A stretch of DNA of 64,000 nucleotides. Source: Taibaiella soli. GTDB taxonomy: Bacteria; Bacteroidota; Bacteroidia; Chitinophagales; Chitinophagaceae. How positions within the stretch are numbered: the first letter of the stretch is position 1; the number at the start of each line of letters is the position of its first letter. This document shows, in pieces, positions 36,507-45,246 of the stretch. The stretch lies in assembly GCF_003236175.1 (NCBI RefSeq), contig NZ_QKTW01000016.1, positions 128,482 through 192,481 on the forward strand, read 5' to 3'. The translations under genes were made by a program, and so were the position numbers. The notes under the pieces are model-generated. The model was not told the origin of the DNA. It saw only the letters and a list, made by a program, of their open reading frames with translations, and made no database searches.

Positions 36507-37415
36507 ATGGGAAAAGAAAAAAGTAAATGGGACGACAAAGACATCAAACGATATCTCGTAAAACCAGACAAGGAGATTTCCCTGAAAGATTATACTACAG
36601 ACGAAAAAAATAAACCGTTTGATAAAGAAACGGGAGCGAAGCGACTTGAAGAGGGGCTTGAAGAATTAGCCCTTTTACAGGATAAGCTTTATGCTTCAGG
36701 CAAATACAGCGTACTCATCGTCTTACAGGCAATGGATGCTGCGGGAAAAGACAGCACGATCAGACATCTGATGTCTGGTTTTAATCCGGCCGGCGTAAAA
36801 GTGGTAAGTTTTAAATCGCCTTCAAGCAAAGAACTGGGACATGATTATTTCTGGCGTCATTACAAAGAATTGCCATCGAGAGGAGAAATCGGCATTTTTA
36901 ATCGTTCCCATTACGAAAACGTACTGGTCACGAAAGTGCATCCGGAGATGATTCTTAACGCCAATCTGCCCGAAATCAATTCTGAAAAAGACATCGATAA
37001 AAAATTCTGGGAAACCCGTTATCGTCAGATCCGCAATTTCGAAAGAACACTTTTCGAGAACGGGACGATTATTATGAAATTCTTTTTACACGTATCAAAA
37101 GACGAACAGAAAAAGCGCTTTCTGGAGCGCATTGAAAACCCGCATAAAAACTGGAAGTTTTCATTGGCAGATCTTAAAGAACGCGCACGCTGGAATGATT
37201 ATCAGGAGGCATATGCTGATGCGCTCAGCAATACATCCACTGAATATGCACCATGGTATATCATTCCCGCCGATGACAAATGGTTTATGCGGATATTGAT
37301 TGGAAAGATTGTCCATTCTGAATTTGAAAAAATGAAACTCTCTTATCCTGAGGTTTCGAAAGAAACTAAAAATGAATTACTCAAAGCTTATGATGTGTTG
37401 ATGAATGAGAAATAG
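36507..37415 (+). CDS. ppk2: Polyphosphate kinase 2 family protein
   Basis: This 302-residue cytoplasmic enzyme moves phosphate between polyphosphate and nucleotides. The ATG at 36507 gives the usual N-terminus MGKEKSKW. Family motifs are the Walker A-like AAGKDSTIRH near residue 73, SRGEIGIFNRSHYENVLV, the lid region NWKFSLADLKERARW and APWYIIPADDKW. The length and motif context resemble the single-domain class often called polyphosphate:nucleotide phosphotransferase (class III, able to use AMP and ADP), but the class cannot be settled by eye. It is a single gene whose 3' side carries a long octamer inverted repeat. Confidence 0.9.
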   Translation: MGKEKSKWDDKDIKRYLVKPDKEISLKDYTTDEKNKPFDKETGAKRLEEGLEELALLQDKLYASGKYSVLIVLQAMDAAGKDSTIRHLMSGFNPAGVKVVSFKSPSSKELGHDYFWRHYKELPSRGEIGIFNRSHYENVLVTKVHPEMILNANLPEINSEKDIDKKFWETRYRQIRNFERTLFENGTIIMKFFLHVSKDEQKKRFLERIENPHKNWKFSLADLKERARWNDYQEAYADALSNTSTEYAPWYIIPADDKWFMRILIGKIVHSEFEKMKLSYPEVSKETKNELLKAYDVLMNEK

Positions 37416-37426
37416 CTTAGGTAACA

Positions 37427-37503
37427 GGTTGATACGTTTATAGGTTAAAACGTTGTTGCATACAGCCACAAATCCTGAGGGACAACTTACAAACGTATCA
37501 ACT
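37427..37503. repeat. Inverted pair of octanucleotide repeats after ppk2
   Basis: The left arm 37427-37446 and right arm 37484-37503 pair at 19 of 20 positions when G·U is allowed. Each arm is built from eight-base units such as AGGTTGAT, ACGTTTAT and AGGTTAAA, and the units continue on both sides (37426-37457 and 37483-37514). The loop is 37 bases. It lies between the convergent ppk2 and helicase genes and may act as a terminator or processing site, but it has no T-run. Confidence 0.75.
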
Positions 37504-37538
37504 TATAAACGTACCGAATGATTTAACTCTTTAACCAA

Positions 37539-40500
37539 TTACCCCTTTAACAGCTCAACATCCTCTGTAATCGTCGGCTTCACCAATTCATAAGTCTTCA
37601 CAAAATTGCACCAGGTGCAATCTTCCTTACCGCAACCAGTGTCAAACTCTTTGTTCATGATGCGTTCATAAACATCTTTAATTTGCGCTTTCACCACACC
37701 CACGCTGTTCTCATCGATTGGCACTGTATAACGGACAAATTCACCTTTCTTATTCTTCTCAATAAAGTCAAATATGCCTGCCGTCATAGTCCAGTCGCGC
37801 GCCGGTGGATGGTTTTGCAACAGGATCTTATAAAACACCATCTGGCGCCAGTAGTCTCCGCCATCAGGGTTTGCCTCAGTTGGGCCGATCAGCTGATTGC
37901 GCGAAGAATATTCGGGACTGCCGGTTTTGTAATCAATCACCACACAATTCTTTCCTTCAAATTCCAGCTTATCAAGCTTCCCTTTTATCGGCACATTTCC
38001 GAGTGATACATTCGAGATATTATACTCGGCAACTACATGCTTGTTGAAACTGTCAATGTATTCATCATAATATTCGCCCAATATCTGTTTTCCTAACTCT
38101 ATCCTGCGCCCAAACTGCAATTCGGTAAATGCGCCCTCCTCTCGTTTCATCGCGAAATAGAACGTTTTCAGCAATTCATCCTTATCAAAAAACTCCTTGT
38201 CTTCGTCTTTGATCATCTTTTTAAACAACTGCTCCAGCGCATAGTGCACCGCTGTACCAAATGCCAGTGAGTCTGATTTAGCAGCAGGCACTCGCAGAAT
38301 ATATTCGTAGTAGAAAGACAACGGACAATCCAGATATTTATTCAATGCGGAAACGCTCACTGCAAATTGTTCGAGACGTTTATCGATCAGTTCTGCTTTT
38401 GCGAGCTCTATTTTCACAGGAGGATCCGGCATAAATGAGACCGACAAATGCGTCATCAGATGTTCATTGTCCATGGCACGTTTTACGCGTTCATCGTCTT
38501 TACTGATCTCGTCAATAAACATAGAAGGCTCAAGATCTTTGTGCTTATTATCTTTTTCGGAGAATGAAATATGCAGGTGTTTCTTCGCGCGGGTCATCGC
38601 AACGTAGAACAACCGTCTTGCCACTTCTTCCGCCCCTCTTCCATCTTCTTCGCTTTGGCTTTCGCGTGTCAATGTATCTGGCAATGAGAAACCTCTGTTG
38701 TTGCCCGATTTTTTCTCCCAGAAATTTTTCGTGAGACCAACAACAAACACATGTTCAAACTCGTGTCCCTTGGCGCTGAATGCGGTGTAAAAACGAACGC
38801 CGTTTTCTTGCTTCACAACCTTCTGTATCGAAATCGCAATGCCCTCCTTCTCCATTTTCTCAATCATCTCCAGCAGCATCCGAATTGACAAACGCGGTCT
38901 TTTATCGCATTCATCTTTGACGAAATCAAAAAATGTATGCACTACCTGCATGTCCCAAACCTGATTGTTGCCTTTCAGCAAATGCCCAATAATGCCGGAG
39001 TCATACAAAATGTTTTCCATCAGCATCGGCAAGGTCAGCGAGCTCATCTCGCCAATCCATTTCTCCAGACATTGACCAAGCTTATATAATGGCTTCGGAT
39101 TGATTAACCCAAACGTTTCCAGCAGCAAGGTATCCTGCAACAGATATCGCCAGTATTTGTGCTTGCGTTCTTTTTCCTGCAGATAAAGACTTAGCGTGGC
39201 AATATCTAATGTGCTCACCTGAAAGAACGGTGCATGCAACAACTGAAACAAAAGCTCTTCACCACTGAATGCCTGCTGATGCTCCTGATACAGGTATTCA
39301 AAAATGTTAAGTATTTGCCGGATGATTGGAAGGTCTAAAACATTCACGGGTTTCTTTACCCAATATGGAATGCTTTTCTTTTCCAGCATCGCAATGATAT
39401 TCGCAGCCTGCTTGTGCTGCGCATAAAGAATGGCCACGTGCTGTAACGGCACACCCGTTTGCTGCAGTATTTCTATCTGTGAAACGATATCGGCTTCTTC
39501 ATGCAAAACATTGAAGTAAGAGGCTACTACTGGCGCAGGAATAATTGATTCCTCACGAAAGCGATCGTTTGCTGCAACGATATTTTTGTCCAGATTTAAT
39601 GCGTCCAGCTGGTAGATCAACCGTTGCTGATTGCTGGATATTGTAGCCGCAGAACGGTCCAGAATGGCTTGTGATGAACGGTAGTTCTCTTTCAGCACAA
39701 TCACCTCAATAGTCTTCTGATAACGCTCGTAAAAATCAATGATGTTCTGCAGCCGCGCACCCTGAAATTCAAAGATCGACTGATCATCATCGCCTACAAT
39801 AAAAATGTTCGGATCTTCCCAATAATCGGAAAGCAATGTCAGCAGTTCATTCTGCGCACCACTTGTATCCTGAAATTCGTCCACCAGCAAAAATTGGAAT
39901 TTCTCCTGGTTCATCAGCAAAAACTCCGGATGCTCCTTAAATGCTTTGATTACCCAAAGAATCATATCGCTGAAATCATAGCGCCCCATTTCCTGCATAC
40001 GCGCCTGATACTCGGGTAAGAGCAAAGCCGCAGCGCGTGTACGTTCCATACGTTCCGCCTCCTTACGGATATCTTCCGTTTTGGGATCACCGGCTTTAAT
40101 ATTTTTCTTGCTGTTTGCTTTTTTGTAAATGTATTTTTCGCGCTCTGGAAGCGATTCAAGATAGATGTCAATCGCGCCGCTTACATATGGCGCACTCCAG
40201 TCTTCTGATTTCATCAGATCAAAGAGGGCGCGCAAATTTTTGGCGTCATAATAGATATCACCTTTCAGACGACGCAAGGCATGTCCTTCCGGTAATGTTT
40301 CGATGATATTGTACAATAGATCCATCCGCTCCAGATCCGATATCGGCATCAGTTCACGTAACCCGAAATACTCCGGATTGTTCTGGATCACATTGTTACA
40401 AAAGGCATGGAAGGTATAAATATGCACTCGATGTGCATCTTCACCGATAATCTGCAGCAAACGACGACGCATGGCCACTGTCGCTTCATCTGTAAAGGTG

Positions 40501-40697
40501 AGACAAAGTATTTCGTAAGGTTTTACTTGTGTTTCACTTCGAAGCAGATTGGCAATACGCATCGCCAATACTTCTGTTTTGCCCGTTCCGGGACCCGCAA
40601 TCACCATCACTGGACCGTAAATCGTATCTACAGCCCGCTTTTGTTGCGCATTTAGCTTATTATATCTCTTTAAAAATGGTTGCTCCGTCTGACTCAT
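37539..40697 (-). CDS. UvrD/Rep-type helicase fused to a Fe-S PD-(D/E)XK nuclease
   Basis: The start MSQTEQPFLK at 40697 is preferred, because the extra 41 residues of the longer frame do not look coding. The N-terminal half is a superfamily 1A helicase: Walker A GPGTGKTEVL near residue 33, VDEFQDTSGAQ, GDDDQSIFEFQGA, LKENYRSSQ and RLFYVAMTRAKKHL. The C-terminal about 220 residues form a RecB/AddB-type nuclease, with a first Cys in YLDCPLSFYYEY, the catalytic GKLDKLEF and VIDYKTGSP, and three last Cys in GCGKEDCTWC that complete a 4Fe-4S site. The product is about 1052 residues. Lack of a neighbouring addA/addB partner suggests a stand-alone DNA end-processing enzyme. Confidence 0.88.
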   Translation of the reverse strand: MSQTEQPFLKRYNKLNAQQKRAVDTIYGPVMVIAGPGTGKTEVLAMRIANLLRSETQVKPYEILCLTFTDEATVAMRRRLLQIIGEDAHRVHIYTFHAFCNNVIQNNPEYFGLRELMPISDLERMDLLYNIIETLPEGHALRRLKGDIYYDAKNLRALFDLMKSEDWSAPYVSGAIDIYLESLPEREKYIYKKANSKKNIKAGDPKTEDIRKEAERMERTRAAALLLPEYQARMQEMGRYDFSDMILWVIKAFKEHPEFLLMNQEKFQFLLVDEFQDTSGAQNELLTLLSDYWEDPNIFIVGDDDQSIFEFQGARLQNIIDFYERYQKTIEVIVLKENYRSSQAILDRSAATISSNQQRLIYQLDALNLDKNIVAANDRFREESIIPAPVVASYFNVLHEEADIVSQIEILQQTGVPLQHVAILYAQHKQAANIIAMLEKKSIPYWVKKPVNVLDLPIIRQILNIFEYLYQEHQQAFSGEELLFQLLHAPFFQVSTLDIATLSLYLQEKERKHKYWRYLLQDTLLLETFGLINPKPLYKLGQCLEKWIGEMSSLTLPMLMENILYDSGIIGHLLKGNNQVWDMQVVHTFFDFVKDECDKRPRLSIRMLLEMIEKMEKEGIAISIQKVVKQENGVRFYTAFSAKGHEFEHVFVVGLTKNFWEKKSGNNRGFSLPDTLTRESQSEEDGRGAEEVARRLFYVAMTRAKKHLHISFSEKDNKHKDLEPSMFIDEISKDDERVKRAMDNEHLMTHLSVSFMPDPPVKIELAKAELIDKRLEQFAVSVSALNKYLDCPLSFYYEYILRVPAAKSDSLAFGTAVHYALEQLFKKMIKDEDKEFFDKDELLKTFYFAMKREEGAFTELQFGRRIELGKQILGEYYDEYIDSFNKHVVAEYNISNVSLGNVPIKGKLDKLEFEGKNCVVIDYKTGSPEYSSRNQLIGPTEANPDGGDYWRQMVFYKILLQNHPPARDWTMTAGIFDFIEKNKKGEFVRYTVPIDENSVGVVKAQIKDVYERIMNKEFDTGCGKEDCTWCNFVKTYELVKPTITEDVELLKG

Positions 40698-40864
40698 ATA
40701 CTCCTTTAATTTACAGAAAATATCCCTTTTTCCGGCTTTCGTCCGTTTGTATTCACCTGCAAATTGGAGCTGTTTACCGAAAACTCCAAGCTCTTCACCG
40801 AAACCCCATCGTGACAGCATTTTATAAATCTCAGATTTGTGCTGTAATCTTAAAATAACACGCC

Positions 40865-41641
40865 ATGTACGCTACTGCTCCTCTTATAGATGTTTACGAC
40901 CACAGCTATCTGAACCGCCAGATCAACACTGTGGTGAATGATCATACCGGCCGCACTTACCCGCTGCTGAAGGACATTCCGGTATTGCTTCATGACCGTT
41001 ATATGCGAGGTAACAACGAAAAATATTCCCGTCTGTATAACTGGATCGGTGGCAGTTATGACTTCGCTGAAAAAGTGATCAGCAAAGTTATGTATGGCAA
41101 TCAGATTGCCGAAACGCGCCGCGAGATTATGTCTCGCACGCAAATCAAAAATGGCGACCGCATCCTGTACGTTTCAATTGGCACTGGCATGGGCTTGAAC
41201 TACTTGCCTTCTGACGTGGATGTTTCTACCCTGGAAATCACAGGTGTAGATATTTCTATCGGCATGCTGCAAAAATGTAGCAAGAACATGAAAAAATGGG
41301 GTATCGATGCAGAACTGATCAACTGTTGCGCAGAGGCTCTTCCTTTTGAAGACAACTATTTTGACGCAGTCTTTCACGTGGGTGGCATTAATTTCTTTAC
41401 TGATAAACAGGCCGCTATCGATGAAATGGTACGTGTAGCCAAGAAAGGCGCTCACATCATGATCTCCGACGAAACGGAAAGCATAGTAAAGGATACCGAT
41501 CGCAAAGAAGCGGTAAGACCGCCACTGGCTATGATCCCGTTTGAAATGAAAAATGTGGCACTGGAAACATTCTGGAAAGGACGTTTTTACTGTATTACGT
41601 TTCAGAAACCGGAACCCCAACATTTAACAGTTTTTCATTAA
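40865..41641 (+). CDS. Class I SAM-dependent methyltransferase
   Basis: This 258-residue cytoplasmic protein has the Rossmann methyltransferase pattern: motif I in LYVSIGTGMGLNYL, an acidic residue at the end of strand two (ITGVDISIGML), and motifs near AEALPFEDNYFDAVFHVGG and RVAKKGAHIMISDE. The layout resembles UbiE/MenG-type and other small-molecule methyltransferases of the Methyltransf_11 type. The substrate is unknown. An N-terminal region of about 60 residues precedes the core. It diverges from the helicase gene and is followed after 32 bases by a thioredoxin-like gene. Confidence 0.8.
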   Translation: MYATAPLIDVYDHSYLNRQINTVVNDHTGRTYPLLKDIPVLLHDRYMRGNNEKYSRLYNWIGGSYDFAEKVISKVMYGNQIAETRREIMSRTQIKNGDRILYVSIGTGMGLNYLPSDVDVSTLEITGVDISIGMLQKCSKNMKKWGIDAELINCCAEALPFEDNYFDAVFHVGGINFFTDKQAAIDEMVRVAKKGAHIMISDETESIVKDTDRKEAVRPPLAMIPFEMKNVALETFWKGRFYCITFQKPEPQHLTVFH

Positions 41642-41673
41642 CGGTTGTGAGGACCTGTACTATCTTTAGGCCT

Positions 41674-42222
41674 ATGAAAAAGCTTGCACTGTTTTTAAGT
41701 ATTATTTTAATAGGTCTCAGTCAGATGACTGTAGCGCAAAAAAACAAAACGCAGACTCCGCCACAGGAAAAGAAAAGAGATTCGCTGCCATGTGAAAAGT
41801 TCCCGAAACTTCCGGCATTTAATCTGCTGGCTATGGACAGCAGCACAATCTTCAATACATACAATATCCCCGAAGGAAAACCGACCGTATTAATGTTTTA
41901 CAGCCCTGATTGCGACCATTGTCAACATCTGGCGCAACAGATCATGGACCACATGGATTCATTGAAAAATGCGGAATTTTATTTGCTTACGCCGATGACC
42001 ATCGCAGCTACTAAAGAGTTCGATGCGAAATACCATGTAAGCGATTTCAAAAACATGCATCTCTACAAGGATTATGAATTCTTTTTCCCGCATTTCTATG
42101 GCGCCAATTACGTCCCTTATCTCGCGGTGTATGACAAACATAAGATGCTCGTAAAAGTTTACGAAGGTGGCTCCAATATGAGTGTACTGATCAAAGCAGT
42201 GAATCAAGCTTCTGAGCGCTGA
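41674..42222 (+). CDS. Exported thioredoxin-like (TlpA-type) protein
   Basis: The ATG at 41674 gives MKKLALFLSI and a signal peptide ending near VAQ (residue 22), whereas the longer frame from 41647 lacks one. The mature protein has a thioredoxin fold with LMFYSPDCDHCQHL (active-site C80-D-H-C83) and a cis-Pro region in NYVPYLAVYD. It is expected to act as a periplasmic thiol reductase or oxidoreductase. The GKPTVLMFYSP context is typical of TlpA/AhpC-TSA proteins of Bacteroidota. A strong terminator follows. A near-consensus -7 box (TATCTTTA) lies just upstream at 41661-41668. Confidence 0.85.
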   Translation: MKKLALFLSIILIGLSQMTVAQKNKTQTPPQEKKRDSLPCEKFPKLPAFNLLAMDSSTIFNTYNIPEGKPTVLMFYSPDCDHCQHLAQQIMDHMDSLKNAEFYLLTPMTIAATKEFDAKYHVSDFKNMHLYKDYEFFFPHFYGANYVPYLAVYDKHKMLVKVYEGGSNMSVLIKAVNQASER

Positions 42223-42231
42223 TGCCGATTC

Positions 42232-42259
42232 GTGAATTGTGAGTTGTCAGCTGTGAGTG
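42232..42259 (+). repeat. Heptanucleotide repeat, site D
   Basis: Four units in phase: GTGAATT, GTGAGTT, GTCAGCT, GTGAGTG. It begins 10 bases after the stop codon of the thioredoxin-like gene. It shares a 20-base identical run with site F, which lies in the opposite orientation. Confidence 0.75.
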
Positions 42260-42343
42260 GCCCATTTTCCGCGATATCCCTCTTTCATCGGGATGAAAGC
42301 GCGAGCATCAAGTTTAATTACTACAACACCTCAGCATAAATAG

Positions 42344-42375
42344 AAACAGGCTGTCTCAATGAGACAGCCTGTTTT
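42344..42375 (+). terminator. Intrinsic terminator of the thioredoxin-like gene
   Basis: A 14-base perfect stem (core CAGGCTGTCTC) with a three-base AAT loop ends in GTTTTAATT on the plus strand. Confidence 0.88.
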
Positions 42376-42562
42376 AATTACTCGTGTTTGTCACATCGAC
42401 GGCAGGAGATGTCCCCCGCAATGTGGACCTAATGTTTTTTCAGTTGAGCGAAGTCTTCCCACTTCGTTCCACCGGACGCCGTCTCATGACCGCTGTGTTT
42501 TGCGTCCACCACGACGAAGTCGGGAGACTCCGCTGAACATGCGCAGCATTGACCAATTGCAG

Positions 42563-42605
42563 ATTTGACGTTTGACTTTTCACGTTTGACCTACTCACTA
42601 CTCGC
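42563..42605 (-). repeat. Heptanucleotide repeat, site E
   Basis: Read on the minus strand, units such as GTGAGTA, GTCAAAC, GTGAAAA, GTCAAAC and GTCAAAT follow, with one extra base between the second and third units from the 5' side. The GTGAAAN/GTCAAAC pair order is like that of site A. Confidence 0.7.
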
Positions 42606-42643
42606 GCCAAAAATCACCGATCAAAAAATCAGACATCAGCGAT

Positions 42644-42683
42644 AAAAAGAGAAAAGCTGCCACTTGGCAGCTTTTCTCTTTTT
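42644..42683 (-). terminator. Intrinsic terminator of the DUF349 gene
   Basis: An 18-base perfect stem at 42644-42661 and 42666-42683 (core GAAAAGCTGCC) with loop ACTT. On the minus strand the distal arm ends in five T. It lies five bases after the stop codon at 42689. Confidence 0.9.
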
Positions 42684-42688
42684 ATCTT

Positions 42689-44332
42689 TTAAGCAGTTTC
42701 TTCGTCGTTATTCTTTTGTTCTTCTTTTGCGTGGTGATCATCTTTCGGTGCGTTGTGCGCCGCTTTAGTCTCTAATTCGTTTAGCTGTGTCTTTACTTCG
42801 TCTATTTTTTCCTGCTTGTGTTTTACCTTATGTTCACCTTGCGCAATCAGCTTTTGCAGATGCTGACGGAGTTCTTCTTCTTTCGGACCTGTGGTGATAT
42901 TATTCAATCCATCTTTAAAATCCTCCAGTTTACCCAGCTCTTCTTCCAGCTCTTCTTCCAGTTTTACGAGGAAGTTTTTCGTTTGCTGTGTTCGGCTCAC
43001 CAATTGCTTTTCTGCTTGTGATTTGCGGCGTTCACGATCAGCATCTTTACGGTTGAAGAAATAAGTGCGTGCTGCAATAAATTCCTCCCAGATACGATCA
43101 CTATGCTCGCGCGGCACCGGACCAATTTTTTTCCACTCTGTCATCAGCTCGTTCAGCTCTTCCGTTGACTCACGCCAATGTGTAGAATTCTTGAGTGATT
43201 CAGCACGTTTCAGCAAAGCCATTTTCTGAGCAAGGTTATCTTCAAGCGATACACGGAATGCTTCGAAATGGTGGCGTTTTGCCTGGAAGAAATGTTCTTT
43301 GGCAGCGTTCAGACGGTTCCAAAGTTCATCCGCTTTTTCGGCCGGCACACGACCTGTATTTTTCCACTCTTCCATCAGATCAGCATAAGCTTGTGAAGTA
43401 CCAGTCCAATCAGTACTTTCCTTCATGCCTTCTGCTTTATCGATAAGAGCAAGTTTGATTGAATAGTTTGCTTCCTGTTCTTGCTGAATAGATTCGAAAT
43501 GCAATTTCTTACGATCGTAGAACGCGTTTTTTGCAGCGATAAAACGATTCCAGAGCTCTTCATTTTTTTCCGGCAACGTGCGACCAATGCTTTTCCATTG
43601 TTCCATCAGTTGTTTGAAGAGTTCCGTTGTTTCTTTCCATTCTTCAGAAGCCGCGTTGTTCTCTGCTTTTTCCACCAGTTCCATTTTCAGGTCCAGATTT
43701 TGGAGCATTTCCTTTTCCTGTCCTTCCTGATGCTGGCGTTTGCGTTCGAAGAACGTATTTCTTGCAGCTTCCAGACGATTCCACAATTCATCGTTGCGTT
43801 GTTTGTCTACAAAACCAATGTGCTTCCATTGATCTGCCAAGTCGCGCAGCGCTTGTGTTGTTTCTTTCCACTGATCATTTTGAACGATTGCCTCTGCCTG
43901 CTGTACCAGCGCCAGTTTTGCGGCATGATTCTCCTCAACCAGTTTGTTGACAACCGTTTCAAAGTCATCAAGCGAAACCATCAGACTGTTGAAGTCGCCT
44001 AATGCGTGGCTGTGTAAAAGATACTCGCGTGTACGGGCCAGTTTGCCCATCAGCTTCAGCTTTTCTTCGCTGGCATCCCATTCGGCACGCAGTTCTTTTA
44101 CTTTAGCCTCTACTTCCGAAAATTTCTCGATCAGCGCCTTTGCAGTCGCTTCCGCATTTTCGGGAGTCAACGTTGTAATAATTCGCTCCGGAAGAGTTGT
44201 GGTGGCCTTCAATACGAGTTCACCATTTTCGCGGAGCTGGAAAAATTCTTTACCATTAAAAACGACGCCTTCCCACCAGCTTTGCAGTTGGTTGGTAGTT
44301 GCATTGGCTTCTTGAGTCATAATCGCTTCCAT
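42689..44332 (-). CDS. DUF349 repeat protein
   Basis: The ATG at 44332 (MEAIMTQEA) or 44320 (MTQEA) is likely, since the longest frame begins with a TTG at 44374. The protein consists of about five repeats of some 75 residues, each with a pattern like W.ETT..L..L..QWK.IG.......ELW.R..AA...FF.RK, corresponding to DUF349. The repeats are helical and charged. The C-terminus has further coiled-coil sequence and a His/Lys/Asp-rich tail (DDHHAKEEQKNNDEE). DUF349 proteins occur widely in Bacteroidota. Their function is not established, though a role in nucleic-acid or envelope stress has been suggested for relatives. It is cytoplasmic, with no signal peptide. Confidence 0.85.
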   Translation of the reverse strand: MEAIMTQEANATTNQLQSWWEGVVFNGKEFFQLRENGELVLKATTTLPERIITTLTPENAEATAKALIEKFSEVEAKVKELRAEWDASEEKLKLMGKLARTREYLLHSHALGDFNSLMVSLDDFETVVNKLVEENHAAKLALVQQAEAIVQNDQWKETTQALRDLADQWKHIGFVDKQRNDELWNRLEAARNTFFERKRQHQEGQEKEMLQNLDLKMELVEKAENNAASEEWKETTELFKQLMEQWKSIGRTLPEKNEELWNRFIAAKNAFYDRKKLHFESIQQEQEANYSIKLALIDKAEGMKESTDWTGTSQAYADLMEEWKNTGRVPAEKADELWNRLNAAKEHFFQAKRHHFEAFRVSLEDNLAQKMALLKRAESLKNSTHWRESTEELNELMTEWKKIGPVPREHSDRIWEEFIAARTYFFNRKDADRERRKSQAEKQLVSRTQQTKNFLVKLEEELEEELGKLEDFKDGLNNITTGPKEEELRQHLQKLIAQGEHKVKHKQEKIDEVKTQLNELETKAAHNAPKDDHHAKEEQKNNDEETA

Positions 44333-44413
44333 TTTTGGATAAGTAACAGTGAATGTGTCTTGTTCTTTCTGCAATATAGTCTTAATATCTATATTTTTAA
44401 CGTTATCCTCTAA

Positions 44414-45205
44414 TTAATGTGCACCGAAAACCTTTTGTAACAAATCTGTAACGCGGGCTGCTGGATTGGTTCGGATTTTGTTCTCCTCATCTGCAATATT
44501 CACAAACAAACCATTGAGTGCCCGTTCTGTTACATATGAAGTCAAATCAGGATTAATTTTATTCATAGTTGTCGGAAGCTTATTGTAAACATTAAAAACA
44601 TTGCTCCAATAAGCAGTTGCTCCGGTTTTACCCAGAGAAGAGGAAATTACAGGCTGAAACGCAGATGTGAGCGACGCAGTTGTCTTGTCTTTCAGATACT
44701 TCGTTGCGGCGCCGTTTCCACCCTGTAAAATAGTCATTCCGTCCTGGATCGACATCGTACTTATTGCATTCACAAAAATCGGAACGGCCTTGCCCGCCGC
44801 ATCCTCTGCAGCGCGGTTCATGGAAAGAATTGCCTTATCAACAATGCTCCCCATACCAATCTGACGCAATGTATTTTCTACTTTCTGCGCTTCTGGTGGC
44901 ATCAGTACTTTGATCAATGAATTCCCAAAGAAACCATTTACAGCAGACAAACGACCTGATGCGTTTTGTGCCCCGATTTGCAACGCCTGACGCAATGCAC
45001 CAACGACGTCTGTATTACTGAGGTTATTAAGATTAAGTCCGCCACCGGAATTAGTAGTGCCAGTACTGCTACTGGAACTGCCTTTTGTTGCGGAATTCAG
45101 TACCTGATTTGCCTGATTCAGCAGATCATTAAAACTTTGTGCCTTTGCCTGGTTTACCGCTGCAAAAGAGGCCAGTATTGCGGCATTTAAAAATATCTTC
45201 TTCAT
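44414..45205 (-). CDS. DUF4197 family exported protein
   Basis: This 263-residue protein has a signal peptide ending near QAKAQ. A Ser/Thr/Gly-rich linker (residues 40-57) is followed by the helical DUF4197 domain: DVVGALRQALQIGAQNA, then FFGNSLIKVLMPPEAQKVE and GKAVPIFVNAISTMSIQDGM, and a C-terminal GLFVNIADEENKIRTNPAAR motif. The family is conserved in Gram-negative bacteria, and its function is unknown. It lies between the DUF349 and beta-barrel receptor genes on the same strand with short gaps, but no functional link is apparent. Confidence 0.88.
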   Translation of the reverse strand: MKKIFLNAAILASFAAVNQAKAQSFNDLLNQANQVLNSATKGSSSSSTGTTNSGGGLNLNNLSNTDVVGALRQALQIGAQNASGRLSAVNGFFGNSLIKVLMPPEAQKVENTLRQIGMGSIVDKAILSMNRAAEDAAGKAVPIFVNAISTMSIQDGMTILQGGNGAATKYLKDKTTASLTSAFQPVISSSLGKTGATAYWSNVFNVYNKLPTTMNKINPDLTSYVTERALNGLFVNIADEENKIRTNPAARVTDLLQKVFGAH

Positions 45206-45246
45206 TTAAGGTTGTTTCAAATTATACTATCAAAAAGCCGGCCAAA

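Larger units (their letters stand above)
42223..42688. other. 466-base intergenic region with repeats and two terminators
   Basis: The gap between the thioredoxin-like gene and the convergent DUF349 gene holds heptamer site D, a terminator, a stretch with GAGCGAAGT / ACTCCGCTGAAC words (42439-42538) related to those at 17797 and 53940, heptamer site E in the other orientation, and a second terminator. No gene is supported. Confidence 0.65.

Noticed and set aside
41661-41668. TATCTTTA as a separate promoter for the thioredoxin-like gene
   Set aside because: It differs from TAnnTTTG at the last base and lies six bases from the ATG, so it is only mentioned in the gene entry.
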